Shown: piece after piece, positions 23,338 to 32,956 of the stretch
Numbering within the stretch: position 1 is the stretch's first letter
How the letters are laid out: the number at the start of each line of letters is the position of its first letter
Source: Neorhizobium galegae bv. officinalis
Lineage (GTDB): Bacteria > Pseudomonadota > Alphaproteobacteria > Rhizobiales > Rhizobiaceae
Assembly (NCBI GenBank): GCA_000985875.1
Contig: CCRI01000007.1
Location: 124,001-188,000 of the forward strand
DNA: 64,000 bases
Direction of reading: 5' to 3'
Notes under the pieces: generated by a model
The model's database searches: none
What the model was told of the DNA's origin: nothing
The model's input: the letters and a program-made list of their open reading frames with translations, nothing else
Made by a program: the position numbers and the translations under genes

Positions 23338-25278
23338 ATGGGTTACCAGCAGAAGCTGCGTGGCCTCGTCGTGTCGACGGGGTTGCTGACGACCGTGCTC
23401 TGGGGAGCGACGCTTCCGGCCTGGGCGACGGATTACAAGCAGGCGCCGATGCTTGACGAACAGGTGAAGGCGGGCAAGCTGCCAGCGGTCGCCGAGCGTC
23501 TTCCGGAACATCCCTACGTGGAAACCATGATCGACGGCGTCGGCAAGTATGGCGGCACGCTGCGCACCACTATCCTCGCCAATGGCGACCAGTACAATCT
23601 GACCCGCACGATCGCCAACGAACTGCTCGTCCGCTGGGACCCGAAGTGGCAGAAGGTGATGCCGTCTCTGGCCGAGGAGTTCAAGGCTTCGGACGATGCG
23701 ACGACCTACACGTTCAAGCTTCGCAAGGGCCTGAAATGGAGCGACGGGCAGCCTTTCAACGCTGACGACATCATGTTCTGGTACGAAGACGTGTTCATGA
23801 ACTCGGCCCTTTCGCCGGCCAAGAACCCGACCTTCACGGTTGCCGGCAAGCCGGTCAAGGTGACCAAGATCGACGACCTGACGGTCGAGTTCAAGTTCGA
23901 GTCGCCCTACGGCCTGTTCATCCAGCAGCTCGCCTATGGCCAGGGTCACCTGCCGGTGATTTATCCCAAGCACTACCTCAAGCAGTTCCACGACAAATAC
24001 AACAAAGACGGCATTCCGGCCCTGCTGAAGGCCAATCCGGCCGCCGGCGACTGGGTGGCGCTGTTCAATTCCAAGGTCTCGCTGACCTTCCAGCCGCCGT
24101 TCTGGCAGAACCTCGCCTTGCCGACGCTGAACCCGTGGGTCCTGACGGTTCCCTATGCCGACAGCGAACGCGTCGTCGCGACCCGCAATCCCTATTACTG
24201 GAAGGTCGATACCGCCGGGAATCAGCTGCCCTATATCGACGGCATCACCTGGGCGAAGCTCGACGACCCGCAGCTGATGGCACTGAAGATGACCTCCGGT
24301 GAGTTCGATTTCGCCTTCCGCCACATCAACAACTCGACCTTCAAGTCGGTCCTCTTCGACGGCCAGCAGACGGGCAACTACAAGTTCGTCGACGTCAAGG
24401 ACCTGCCGGCCAACGATGCGGTCATCCTCCTGAACCTCAACTCCACCGATCCGGTGAAGCGCAAGATCTTCCAGAACAAGGATTTCCGTATCGCGCTCAG
24501 CCAGTCGATCAACCGGCAGGAGATCATCGATCTCGTTTATGTCGGGCAGGGGGCTCCGGCGCAGGTTGCCGTTCAGCCCGAGCACGAGCTGTTCAACGAG
24601 CGCGAGGCGAAACAGTATACCGCGTTCGATCCCAAGGCGTCGGCGGCGATCCTCGACAAGATCATGCCGAAGAAGGATGCCGAAGGTTATCGTCTCGACG
24701 AGAGCGGCAAGCGCTTCACCATCAACTTCATGGTCGCCGACGTCTTCGGCCTGTCCTATCCCGACGTGATGCAGATGGTGCAGAAATACGCCAAGGAGGT
24801 CGGCATCGACATCCAGCTGCGCACCACGGATCGCGCCCGCCTCAACACCATGTGGGCGGCCAACGAGCAGGACGCCTATATCTGGAACTGCGTCGGCGGG
24901 CTTTCGGAAGTCTATACCGATCCGCGTTGCTACATGCCTTTCCAGAAGGCCGACATCTTCTTCGCGATGAAGTGGAGCGAATGGTATTCGAACCACGCGA
25001 CCGGCGAGGAACCGCCGGAAAACATCAAGGCGCTGATGGCCGCCTACGACAAGGTCAACGCCGCCGTGACCGATGACGACCGCCGCCAGAAGATGAAGGA
25101 TTTCCTCAATCAGTCGGCCGACAACTTCCTCAACATCGGTATCTCGCGCCCGATGCCGAAATACATGATGACGTCGAAGAACTTGAAGAATGTCGTCAAC
25201 GGCATTCCGATCACCGGCAACCTCTGGCATCCGGCTCCGACGCTGACCCAGTGGTACTTCGACAAGCCGACCAAGTAA
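23338..25278 (+). CDS. ABC importer substrate-binding protein, SBP_bac_5 family
   Basis: 646 residues; the start at 23338 follows a strong AGGAGGAGAG ribosome site. A signal peptide (LVVSTGLLTTVLWGATLPAWA) covers about residues 10-30. The mature protein has the cluster-5 layout, with YTFKLRKGLKWSDGQPFNADDI, VEFKFESPYGLF, FRIALSQSINRQEIIDLVYVGQG and a C-terminal IWNCVGGL region. At about 620 mature residues it exceeds DppA/OppA (about 510), as in a subgroup found beside sugar-acid genes. Operon context with two enolase-superfamily dehydratases argues for an acidic sugar or oligosaccharide and not a peptide as ligand; this is inference. Confidence 0.92.
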   Translation: MGYQQKLRGLVVSTGLLTTVLWGATLPAWATDYKQAPMLDEQVKAGKLPAVAERLPEHPYVETMIDGVGKYGGTLRTTILANGDQYNLTRTIANELLVRWDPKWQKVMPSLAEEFKASDDATTYTFKLRKGLKWSDGQPFNADDIMFWYEDVFMNSALSPAKNPTFTVAGKPVKVTKIDDLTVEFKFESPYGLFIQQLAYGQGHLPVIYPKHYLKQFHDKYNKDGIPALLKANPAAGDWVALFNSKVSLTFQPPFWQNLALPTLNPWVLTVPYADSERVVATRNPYYWKVDTAGNQLPYIDGITWAKLDDPQLMALKMTSGEFDFAFRHINNSTFKSVLFDGQQTGNYKFVDVKDLPANDAVILLNLNSTDPVKRKIFQNKDFRIALSQSINRQEIIDLVYVGQGAPAQVAVQPEHELFNEREAKQYTAFDPKASAAILDKIMPKKDAEGYRLDESGKRFTINFMVADVFGLSYPDVMQMVQKYAKEVGIDIQLRTTDRARLNTMWAANEQDAYIWNCVGGLSEVYTDPRCYMPFQKADIFFAMKWSEWYSNHATGEEPPENIKALMAAYDKVNAAVTDDDRRQKMKDFLNQSADNFLNIGISRPMPKYMMTSKNLKNVVNGIPITGNLWHPAPTLTQWYFDKPTK

Positions 25279-25300
25279 GGGCCATCAGGTTCCTCACGAG

Positions 25301-25330
25301 GCCGGTGGCGGCTTGAGCGCTGCCGCCGGC
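25301..25330 (+). other. GC-rich stem-loop after the binding-protein gene
   Basis: GGCGGC (25307-25312) pairs with GCCGCC (25322-25327) across a nine-base loop, with a wobble extension. No T-run follows. Hairpins here commonly protect binding-protein mRNA and lower expression of downstream permease genes. Confidence 0.4.
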
Positions 25331-25362
25331 ATCCCTTCGATCCAAATCGAACGGTCAGATCT

Positions 25363-26349
25363 ATGCTCCGTTACATTCTCAAGCGGCTGGTGTTCGCGAT
25401 CCCGACACTGTTTGCCGTCTCCATCATCGCCTTCATCATCATCCAGCTGCCGCCGGGCGACTATCTGACGACGCTGATGGCCGACTGGGCAAGCCAGGGT
25501 GGCGCGGTGGAAGCCGGCACGGTCGCGGCGATGCGCGAACGCTACGGCCTCGATCAGCCCATCTATTATCAATATTACAAATGGATCTGGGGCATCCTCA
25601 CGGCCGGCGATTTCGGCATCTCGTTCGAGCTCGGCAAACCGGTGACGGAACTGATCTGGAACCGCCTCGGCTTCTCGCTGCTGCTGTCGCTGCTGACGCT
25701 CTGCTTCGTCTGGGCGATTGCCATCCCGATCGGCATCCTGTCGGCGGTGCGGCAATATTCGATCTCCGACTACACGGCGACTTTCCTTGCCTTCTTCTTC
25801 CTCGCGGTGCCGGATTTCCTGATGGCGCTGTCGGCCATGTATGTCATGTCCGCCTGGTTCGGCCAAAGCGTCGGCGGTCTCTTCTCGCCCGACTATGTGG
25901 ATGCCGGCTGGAGTTTTGGAAAGCTCGTCGACTTCGCTAGGCATGTCTGGCTGCCGGTGGTGGTCATCGGCCTCGGTTCGCTCGCGGCCTTGGTACGCAT
26001 CATGCGCGCCAACCTGCTCGATGAATTGTCCAAGCCCTATGTCACCACGGCGCGTGCCAAGGGCATGTCCGAACTGGAGCTGCTGATCCGCTACCCGGTG
26101 CGACTTGCGCTCAACCCGCTGATCTCGACGCTCGGCTGGATCCTGCCGGCGGTCATTTCCGGCGAGATCATCGTCTCGGTGGTCATGAGCCTGCCGACCA
26201 CCGGCCCGCTGCTCTTACGGGCGCTGCTGGCCCAGGACATGTATCTCGCCGGCTCGCTCATCCTGCTGATCTCGGTGCTCACCATCATCGGCACGCTGAT
26301 TTCGGACATCCTGCTCGCTCTCACCGACCCGCGGATCCGTTTCCAATGA
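25363..26349 (+). CDS. ABC importer permease, DppB type
   Basis: 328 residues. The N-terminus MLRYILKRLVFAIPTLFAV is the standard first helix of DppB/OppB proteins, followed by a periplasmic stretch with RYGLDQPIYYQYYKWIWG. Five further helices follow. The cytoplasmic EAA loop, which contacts the ATPase, is in YVTTARAKGMSELELLIRYP. The gene starts 84 bases after the binding-protein stop and overlaps the next permease by four bases (ATGA). It forms the translocation channel with that partner. Confidence 0.94.
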   Translation: MLRYILKRLVFAIPTLFAVSIIAFIIIQLPPGDYLTTLMADWASQGGAVEAGTVAAMRERYGLDQPIYYQYYKWIWGILTAGDFGISFELGKPVTELIWNRLGFSLLLSLLTLCFVWAIAIPIGILSAVRQYSISDYTATFLAFFFLAVPDFLMALSAMYVMSAWFGQSVGGLFSPDYVDAGWSFGKLVDFARHVWLPVVVIGLGSLAALVRIMRANLLDELSKPYVTTARAKGMSELELLIRYPVRLALNPLISTLGWILPAVISGEIIVSVVMSLPTTGPLLLRALLAQDMYLAGSLILLISVLTIIGTLISDILLALTDPRIRFQ

Positions 26350-27500
26350 CAGATATCACCAGCCTCCCGCCGGAAACCGGCCCGTCGTTCAACCTGTCCG
26401 GCAAGGACATTGCCGTCGCCGGCCAGTGGCGCCTGTTCTGGCTCAAGTTTAAGAAGCACAGAATAGCGCTCGCGAGCCTCGTCGTGATCGTCTTCATGTA
26501 TCTCGTCGCGGGATTCGCGGATTTCATCGCGCCCGTCGATCCGAATGCCACCAATGCACGCTTCACCTACGCGCCGCCGCAAGGCCTGTCGCTGCTGCTC
26601 GACGGTTCGTTCCGGCCGCATGTCAACCAGCTGAAGATGACGCTGAACACCGAATCCATGCGCCGCGAATTCGTGGCCGATCCGACCAAGCCGATCTCGG
26701 TCGGCTTCTTCGTGAAGGCGCCGCAGCCCTATCGTCTGCTCGGCCTGATCCCGATGCAGACCAAGCTTTTCGGCCTCACCAATCCTCAGGTCGGCGACAG
26801 CCTCTACATCTTCGGCGCCGACCGGCTCGGCCGCGATATCTTCAGTCGTGTGGTCCACGGCGCCCAGATCTCCCTGTCGATCGGGCTTGTCGGCGTGTTC
26901 ATGAGCCTGATCCTCGGGGTGACGATCGGCGGTATTTCCGGTTTCTTCGGCGGCTGGGTCGATCTCGCCATCCAGCGCTTCATCGAGCTCTTGCGCTCGA
27001 TCCCGACCATCCCGCTCTGGATGGGACTGGCCGCCGCGATCCCCGTCGGCTGGCCGCCGCTCAGGACCTATTTCGTCATCACCCTGATCGTCTCGCTGAT
27101 CGGCTGGACGAGCCTCGCCCGCGAAGTGCGCGGCAAGTTCCTGTCACTCCGCAGCGAGGATTTCGTCATCGCCGCAAGACTCGACGGCATGAGCGAGATC
27201 GGCATCATCTTCAACCACCTGGTCCCGTCGTTCATGAGCCACATCATCGCGACTCTGACGCTGGCGATCCCGTCGATGATCCTGGCCGAGACGGCGCTGT
27301 CCTTCCTCGGCATCGGCCTGCAGCCGCCGATCATCTCCTGGGGCGTGCTGCTGCAGGAGGCGCAGAACATCCGCGCCGTCGCACAGGCGCCCTGGCTGCT
27401 GTTCACGCCGGCCGCAGCGATCGTCATCTCGGTCCTCTCCCTCAACTTCCTCGGCGACGGTTTGCGCGATGCCGCTGACCCTTATGAGTCCGTGTCATGA
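26346..27500 (+). CDS. ABC importer permease, DppC type with long periplasmic insert
   Basis: 384 residues, longer than DppC (about 300). The extra length is a roughly 100-residue insertion after the first helix (VVIVFMYLVAGFADFIAPV), containing YAPPQGLSLLLDGSFRP, probably periplasmic. Standard landmarks follow: FGADRLGRDIFSRVVHGAQISL, then the EAA loop in DFVIAARLDGMSEIGIIFNH and the closing FLGDGLRDAADPYE. Such extended DppC proteins accompany the large cluster-5 binding proteins. It overlaps both neighbours by four bases. Confidence 0.94.
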   Translation: MTDITSLPPETGPSFNLSGKDIAVAGQWRLFWLKFKKHRIALASLVVIVFMYLVAGFADFIAPVDPNATNARFTYAPPQGLSLLLDGSFRPHVNQLKMTLNTESMRREFVADPTKPISVGFFVKAPQPYRLLGLIPMQTKLFGLTNPQVGDSLYIFGADRLGRDIFSRVVHGAQISLSIGLVGVFMSLILGVTIGGISGFFGGWVDLAIQRFIELLRSIPTIPLWMGLAAAIPVGWPPLRTYFVITLIVSLIGWTSLAREVRGKFLSLRSEDFVIAARLDGMSEIGIIFNHLVPSFMSHIIATLTLAIPSMILAETALSFLGIGLQPPIISWGVLLQEAQNIRAVAQAPWLLFTPAAAIVISVLSLNFLGDGLRDAADPYESVS

Positions 27501-29209
27501 GCATGAACCCCAATATGTCACAGGAAACGATCCTCAAGGTCGAGGACCTCAAGACCTACTTCCCGATGCGCACCGGCATCTTCAAGGCGGTCGATGGCGT
27601 CTCGTTCGAACTGAAGCGCGGCAAGACGCTCTGCGTCGTCGGCGAGAGCGGTTCCGGCAAGTCGGTGACCGCCCGCTCGATCCTGCAGATCGTCGACCGG
27701 CCCGGCCGTATCGAAGGCGGCTCGATCCTGCTCACCCGCGCCGACGGTTCAGTGAGCGATCTCGCCAGGCTCGATGCGCGCGGCAAGGACATCCGCTCGG
27801 TGCGCGGCAAGGAGATCGCGATGATCTTCCAGGAGCCGATGAGTTCGCTCTCGCCGGTCCACCGTATCGGCACCCAGATCGGCGAGGCGCTGCGCATCCA
27901 TTTCGGCATTCGCGGTAACGAGCAGCGCGAACGCGTTCTCGCACTGCTGCGCCAGGTGGAAATCCCGCGCCCGGAAACCGCGATCGACCGCTACACGTTC
28001 GAATTCTCCGGCGGCATGCGCCAGCGGGTGATGATCGCCATGGCACTCGCCTGCAATCCGCAGGTCCTGATTGCCGACGAGCCGACCACCGCGCTCGACG
28101 TGACCACGCAAGCCGAAATCCTCGACCTGATCAAGAAGCTGCAGCAGAGCCACGGCATGGCCGTGCTGTTTATCACCCATGACATGGGCGTGGTGGCCGA
28201 AATCGCCGACGAAGTGCTGGTCATGTATCGCGGCAAGGTGATGGAACGCGGCCCGGTGGAGCAGATTTTTCATGCCCCGCAGGACGACTATACCCGCCGG
28301 CTGATCGGTTCGGTCGTCAAGCTGGAGAAGAAGGCGGAAGTTCGCCTGACGCGCGCCGCCATCTCGGCCGAAGCAGCCCCGCTTCTCGACGTGAAGAACC
28401 TGTCGCTGACCTTCCCCTCCGGCCTCAAGGCGGTCGATGACGTGTCGCTGATCGTGCGGCCGGGCGAGACGCTCGGCATCGTCGGCGAGAGCGGTTCCGG
28501 CAAGACCACCATGGGCCGCTGCCTGCTGCGCGTCTACGATCCGCAGGCCGGCGCCATCGATTTCCGCCGCCCGGATGGTCATACCGTCGATATCCGCACC
28601 GCCGACAAGGCGGAGCTGAAAGATATCCGCCGCGAGGTGCGGATGATCTTCCAGGACCCGGTCGGTTCGCTCAGCCCCCGCAAGAATGTCGGCCAGATCA
28701 TCGCAGAGCCGCTGAAGCTTGCCGGCGTGAAGGGCAGGGAGCTCGAGGACCGGGTCTGCGAACTGATGCAACAGGTGGGCCTCGAACCCGCCTGGCGCGA
28801 ACGTTACCCGCATGCATTTTCGGGCGGCCAGCGCCAGCGGATCGGCATTGCCCGGGCGATTGCGGTCAAGCCGCGCCTGATCGTTGCCGACGAGGCGACC
28901 TCGGCGCTCGATGTGTCGCTCCGCTCGCAGATGCTCGACCTGATGATGAAGCTGCAGGATGAACTCGGTCTCTCCTACGTGTTCATCTCTCACGACATGT
29001 CGGTGATCCGCTACATGTGCGACCGGGTCGCGGTCATGTATCGCGGCAGGATCGTCGAGGCGGGCGATACCGACCAGGTCGTCAATCACCCGCAGCACGA
29101 CTACACCCGCGCGCTGCTCTCGGCCATTCCCCATCCCGATCCGCGCGAGCGGCGCATCCACAAGCGGTTCCGCTACGACCCGGCCCGCACAGTTTCAGCC
29201 AACGGATAA
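27497..29209 (+). CDS. Fused dual ATP-binding protein of peptide-family ABC importer
   Basis: 570 residues comprising two complete nucleotide-binding domains, equivalent to DppD and DppF in one chain. Domain 1 has Walker [10 protein letters not shown], signature FSGGMRQRV and Walker [13 protein letters not shown]. Domain 2, from about residue 295, has [18 protein letters not shown] and [12 protein letters not shown]. Both carry the oligopeptide-type C-terminal segments ([31 protein letters not shown]). All catalytic motifs are intact apart from the common P-to-A change in the second Walker B region. It starts within the previous stop (ATGA). Confidence 0.95.
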   Translation: MSMNPNMSQETILKVEDLKTYFPMRTGIFKAVDGVSFELKRGKTLCVVGESGSGKSVTARSILQIVDRPGRIEGGSILLTRADGSVSDLARLDARGKDIRSVRGKEIAMIFQEPMSSLSPVHRIGTQIGEALRIHFGIRGNEQRERVLALLRQVEIPRPETAIDRYTFEFSGGMRQRVMIAMALACNPQVLIADEPTTALDVTTQAEILDLIKKLQQSHGMAVLFITHDMGVVAEIADEVLVMYRGKVMERGPVEQIFHAPQDDYTRRLIGSVVKLEKKAEVRLTRAAISAEAAPLLDVKNLSLTFPSGLKAVDDVSLIVRPGETLGIVGESGSGKTTMGRCLLRVYDPQAGAIDFRRPDGHTVDIRTADKAELKDIRREVRMIFQDPVGSLSPRKNVGQIIAEPLKLAGVKGRELEDRVCELMQQVGLEPAWRERYPHAFSGGQRQRIGIARAIAVKPRLIVADEATSALDVSLRSQMLDLMMKLQDELGLSYVFISHDMSVIRYMCDRVAVMYRGRIVEAGDTDQVVNHPQHDYTRALLSAIPHPDPRERRIHKRFRYDPARTVSANG

Positions 29210-29213
29210 ATCG

Positions 29214-30422
29214 ATGAAAATTACCAACGTCAAAATCATTGTCTGCTCGCCCGGCCGCAACTTCGTTACCGTCAAGATTTTTACCGACGAGGGTCTGACC
29301 GGGGTCGGCGATGCGACGCTGAACGGCCGTGAAAAGGCGGTCGTCGCCTATCTGGAGGAGCACTTAGCGCCGCTCCTGATCGGCCGCGATCCGAGCCGCA
29401 TCGAGGATATCTGGCAGTATTTCTACAAGGGTGCCTATTGGCGCCGCGGCCCGGTGACCATGGCGGCGATCGCCGGCATCGATACCGCGCTCTGGGATAT
29501 CAAGGCCAAGGCCGCCAATATGCCGCTCTACCAGCTTCTCGGTGGGGCGAGCCGCGATAAGGTGCTGTGCTACACTCATGCCCAGGGCACGGATATAGCT
29601 GAAGCCGTCGAAGCGGTCGGCAAGCGCATCGAGCAGGGTTACAAGGCGATCCGCGTGCAGGTCGGTATTCCCGGTCTGCCGGATGTCTACGGCACCGGCA
29701 AGAAATCCGTCACCAACAATGCGGCCGACGATGCGTTTCCGCATGAGGAAACCTGGTCGACCTCCAAATATCTCCGCTTCGTCCCGGAACTGTTCAAGGC
29801 GGTGCGTGAGGCGCATGGCTGGGATATCGAGCTTTTGCATGACAGCCATCACCGCCTGACCCCGATCGAAGCGGCCCGGCTTGGCAAGGACCTTGAGTTC
29901 GCGCGTCTCTTCTGGCTGGAGGATACCGTCGCTGCTGAGCATCAGGAAAGTTTCCGCCTGATCCGCAAGCACACCACGACGCCGCTTGCCGTCGGCGAGG
30001 TGTTCAACACGATCTGGGATGCGCGGCTTTTGATGGAGGAGCAACTCATCGACTATATCCGCACCACGACCGTGCATGCCGGCGGCGTCACCGCGCAGCG
30101 GCGGATCATGGATTTCGCGAGCGTCTATAACGTCCGCACCGCCTGCCATGGCGCCATGGACATGTCGCCGATCTGCCTCGGCGCCAACCTGCATCTGGAC
30201 CTCTGGGTCCCGAATTTCGGCATCCAGGAATATTCCGGCTACCTGCCGGAAATCATAGACGTCTTCCCGAGCGCCTGGAGCCTCAAGGACGGTTACCTGC
30301 ATCCGGGCGAGGCGATCGGCCACGGCGTCGATATCGACGAGAAGCTTGCGGAAAAATATCCATACCAGCGCGCCTACCTGCCGGTGAACCGTCTCGAAGA
30401 CGGCACCCTGTGGCACTGGTAA
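29214..30422 (+). CDS. manD: D-mannonate dehydratase family protein (enolase superfamily)
   Basis: 402 residues, four bases after the ATPase stop. The capping domain begins [22 protein letters not shown]. The metal ligands of the barrel are the aspartate in LLHDSHHRL, the glutamate in FWLEDT and the glutamate in AVGEVFN. The catalytic His region [19 protein letters not shown] and the C-terminal [14 protein letters not shown] are characteristic of the ManD/RspA group. High-activity members dehydrate D-mannonate to 2-keto-3-deoxygluconate; many relatives have low activity and serve other sugar acids. Coupling to an importer and a second dehydratase suggests uptake and catabolism of hexuronate- or aldonate-containing compounds. 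Confidence 0.9.
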   Translation: MKITNVKIIVCSPGRNFVTVKIFTDEGLTGVGDATLNGREKAVVAYLEEHLAPLLIGRDPSRIEDIWQYFYKGAYWRRGPVTMAAIAGIDTALWDIKAKAANMPLYQLLGGASRDKVLCYTHAQGTDIAEAVEAVGKRIEQGYKAIRVQVGIPGLPDVYGTGKKSVTNNAADDAFPHEETWSTSKYLRFVPELFKAVREAHGWDIELLHDSHHRLTPIEAARLGKDLEFARLFWLEDTVAAEHQESFRLIRKHTTTPLAVGEVFNTIWDARLLMEEQLIDYIRTTTVHAGGVTAQRRIMDFASVYNVRTACHGAMDMSPICLGANLHLDLWVPNFGIQEYSGYLPEIIDVFPSAWSLKDGYLHPGEAIGHGVDIDEKLAEKYPYQRAYLPVNRLEDGTLWHW

Positions 30423-30450
30423 TTCGCCAAGGATCGGAAGGAGGAAGACG

Positions 30451-31605
30451 ATGAAGATCACAGCGATCAAGAGCTATGCCGTCAAGGTCGGCATCCGCAA
30501 CCAGCTTCTGGTGAAGGTCGAGACCGACGACGGGATTTTCGGCTGGGGCGAAAGCGGTCTCTCGGGCCGCGAAAAGGCCGTGGTCGGCGCGCTCGAGCAC
30601 TACGCGGAATTCCTGCGCGGCCGCGATCCGTTCAAGATCGGCGCGCTCTGGCAGGAAATGTACCGCAGCCAGTATTTCGAGGGCGGCCGCGTGCTGCAGG
30701 CGGCGATCTCTGCGATCGACATCGCGCTCTACGACATCAAGGGCAAGGCGCTCGGCGTGCCGGTCTATGAACTCTTGGGCGGCAAGCAGCGCGACCGCAT
30801 CCCGACCTTCGCGACCACCTTTGCCGAACCCGGCCCGGCCATGGTGGAACAGGCGCAGATGCTGGTCGAGCACGGCTGGACGGCGATGCGCCTGTCGCCC
30901 TCGGGTCACGAGCACAAGGACATCTACGAACCGCGCGAGCATATCGCCACGACCGCAAAATGGTGTGTCAAGACCCGCGAGGCGCTCGGCGACGACGTCG
31001 TGCTCGGCATCGACTGTCACCACCGCCTTTCGGTCGCGGAAGCTGCGAGCTTCTGCCAGAAGATGCCGAAGGGCACGCTCGATTTCCTTGAGGAGCCGAT
31101 CCGCGACGAGTCGCCGAGCTCCTACGAGGCGCTGCGCCGGATGACCGACATCCCGTTTGCGATCGGCGAGGAGTTTTCCTCGAAATGGCAGTTCCAGCCC
31201 TATATCGAGCGCGACATCCACCAGTTCAACCGCCTCGACGTCTGCAATGTCGGCGGACTGACGGAGAGCATGAAGGTCGCTGCCTGGAGCGAAACCCACT
31301 ACGTCGACATGATGCCGCACAATCCGTTGGGGCCAATCTGCACTGCCGCGACCATCCATTTTTCGGCTGCGGTCGCCAATTTCTCCTGGCTGGAGACCCG
31401 CGCGAGCCCGGCGGAAACCCATCTCGGTTTCGACAATTCCGAATTCTTCCCCGTCCAGCCGCGGTTGGAAGGCGCGTTTTATCCGGTCTCGGATGCGCCG
31501 GGCCTCGGCGTCGAAGTCAACGAGGAACTGATTTCCAAGCAGAGCTTCGAGTTCTGGGAAGCGCCGCATCTGAAGCGCCGCGATGGCTCGGTGACGAATT
31601 GGTGA
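30451..31605 (+). CDS. Mandelate racemase/galactonate dehydratase-like enolase-superfamily enzyme
   Basis: 384 residues with a good GGAAGGAGGAAG ribosome site. Metal ligands are seen in VLGIDCHHR, FLEEP and AIGEEF. The histidine in MMPHNPLGPICTAA and the WLETRAS segment match the galactonate dehydratase subgroup. The N-terminal cap has QLLVKVETDDGIFGWGESGLSGREKAV. Expected chemistry is removal of water from an aldonate to give a 2-keto-3-deoxy acid; the exact sugar is not decidable by eye. It is the last gene of the operon; the following 235 bases hold no gene. Confidence 0.88.
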   Translation: MKITAIKSYAVKVGIRNQLLVKVETDDGIFGWGESGLSGREKAVVGALEHYAEFLRGRDPFKIGALWQEMYRSQYFEGGRVLQAAISAIDIALYDIKGKALGVPVYELLGGKQRDRIPTFATTFAEPGPAMVEQAQMLVEHGWTAMRLSPSGHEHKDIYEPREHIATTAKWCVKTREALGDDVVLGIDCHHRLSVAEAASFCQKMPKGTLDFLEEPIRDESPSSYEALRRMTDIPFAIGEEFSSKWQFQPYIERDIHQFNRLDVCNVGGLTESMKVAAWSETHYVDMMPHNPLGPICTAATIHFSAAVANFSWLETRASPAETHLGFDNSEFFPVQPRLEGAFYPVSDAPGLGVEVNEELISKQSFEFWEAPHLKRRDGSVTNW

Positions 31606-31840
31606 CGCGTCGCATTGTCGCCGACTAGGCTAATCCGCTCCCCGGGCGAATGCCGCCGATGAGGCACTGGTCCGAGCGCGCCCGACATAGGGACCCTCGT
31701 TGCTCAGAACTCATTCGACCAATCTTTACACCCCATAGACACGGGTGCGCGACGGTCGCTTTCGACCTTGGACGACGGCGACCTCCACCGAGCTGGCCCA
31801 GAGGTCTTGTTTGCGTTGCCGCGTGTCGATCTATTCCGTG
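31606..31840. other. Gene-free stretch between convergent operons
   Basis: This spacer separates the plus-strand dehydratase operon from the minus-strand exporter operon. Short frames in it are not supported by a ribosome site or composition. I see no strong terminator with a T-run. Confidence 0.5.
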
Positions 31841-32953
31841 TCACCGTAAAGATCGGCGGAAGCCCCGCAACGAGAAGGCAAACAACACCGTCGCGATGAC
31901 GAAGAGCCAGGCAAATTGCGGCCAGACCACCGAAAGCCCGGCACCGCGATAGAGGATCGCCTGGGCGAGCAGGATGAAATGCGTGTTCGGCGCTGCAAGC
32001 ATGATCGTCTGGATCACCTCCGGCATGCTTTCGCGCGGCGTGGTCGCGCCTGAGAGGATCTGCAGCGGCAGCAGTACCAGCATCAGCAGCAGGCCGAATT
32101 GCGGCATTGAGCCCGCAAGGGTGGCAAGCGCGATTCCCATCGCGGTTGCTGCGAGAAGATGGAGTGCTGCCCCCGCCATGAACAGCACGATCGACCCTTC
32201 GATCGGAACCTTCAGCAATCCCTGCACCACGAAGATCAGCGAAAGCAGTGTCGCGACGAACACCACCAGTCCCATCGACCACACTTTTGCGGCCATGATT
32301 TCGAACGGCGTCAAAGGCATCACCAGGAGATGCTCCACCGTTCCGTGTTCCCGCTCGCGGATGAGCGCGGTGCCGGTCAGGATAATCGCCAGCATGGTGA
32401 CGTTGTTGATCACGTTCATCACCGATGCGAACCACATCTGGTTTAGCTCGGGATTGAACCGGGCGCGCAATGCCAGATCTACCGACGATATACGACCGTC
32501 GATATCGGAAGCGGCAAAACCGGCCACTTCCGTCGAGACAATGTTCTGCACGTAGCCGGATCCGGAAAACGCCTGGGTCATGCGGGTCGCATCGACATTG
32601 AGCTGGACGACCGGGGTTTTGCCGGCGATCAGGTCGCTCTGAAAGTTCGGCGGAATGTCGAGCGCGAACGTGTCGGTGCCGGCATCCATGCGGGCGTCCA
32701 TCTCGCCCGCGGTGATCATCGCCGGTGGCTTGAAATAGGGCTTCAGGAAAGAGTCGGCGATCCGCCGCGAAAGCGGCGAATTGTCCTCGTCGACGATCGC
32801 GATCGGCGCATTGTTCAATGTCTCGGGAACGGCTTTCGCTTCCGTATAGACCGCGATCGTGAACGAATAGACGATCAGCCCGAGCAGGATTGGGTCGCGC
32901 AGCAGGCCGCGCAGTTCCTTGATCCCGAGATGGAAGATATTGGCGAGCCGCAT
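31841..32953 (-). CDS. ABC-2 type export permease (YhhJ-like)
   Basis: 370 residues. One N-terminal helix (LLGLIVYSFTIAVYTEA) precedes a large periplasmic domain of about 150 residues with APIAIVDEDNSPLSRRIADSF. Five C-terminal helices follow, including the conserved TALIREREHGTVEHLLVMPLTPFEIM coupling segment. This is the small permease that accompanies RbbA-type ATPase/permease fusions and an HlyD-type adaptor in a YhiI-RbbA-YhhJ arrangement, as here. The start lies three bases after the previous stop. Substrate unknown. Confidence 0.93.
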   Translation of the reverse strand: MRLANIFHLGIKELRGLLRDPILLGLIVYSFTIAVYTEAKAVPETLNNAPIAIVDEDNSPLSRRIADSFLKPYFKPPAMITAGEMDARMDAGTDTFALDIPPNFQSDLIAGKTPVVQLNVDATRMTQAFSGSGYVQNIVSTEVAGFAASDIDGRISSVDLALRARFNPELNQMWFASVMNVINNVTMLAIILTGTALIREREHGTVEHLLVMPLTPFEIMAAKVWSMGLVVFVATLLSLIFVVQGLLKVPIEGSIVLFMAGAALHLLAATAMGIALATLAGSMPQFGLLLMLVLLPLQILSGATTPRESMPEVIQTIMLAAPNTHFILLAQAILYRGAGLSVVWPQFAWLFVIATVLFAFSLRGFRRSLR

Positions 32954-32956
32954 CCG

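Noticed and set aside
23320..25230. 636-codon open frame on the minus strand opposite the binding-protein gene
   Set aside because: It is the antisense shadow of a clear SBP_bac_5 gene; its translation is Val/Asp/Arg-rich without motifs, as expected from GC-rich codon bias.
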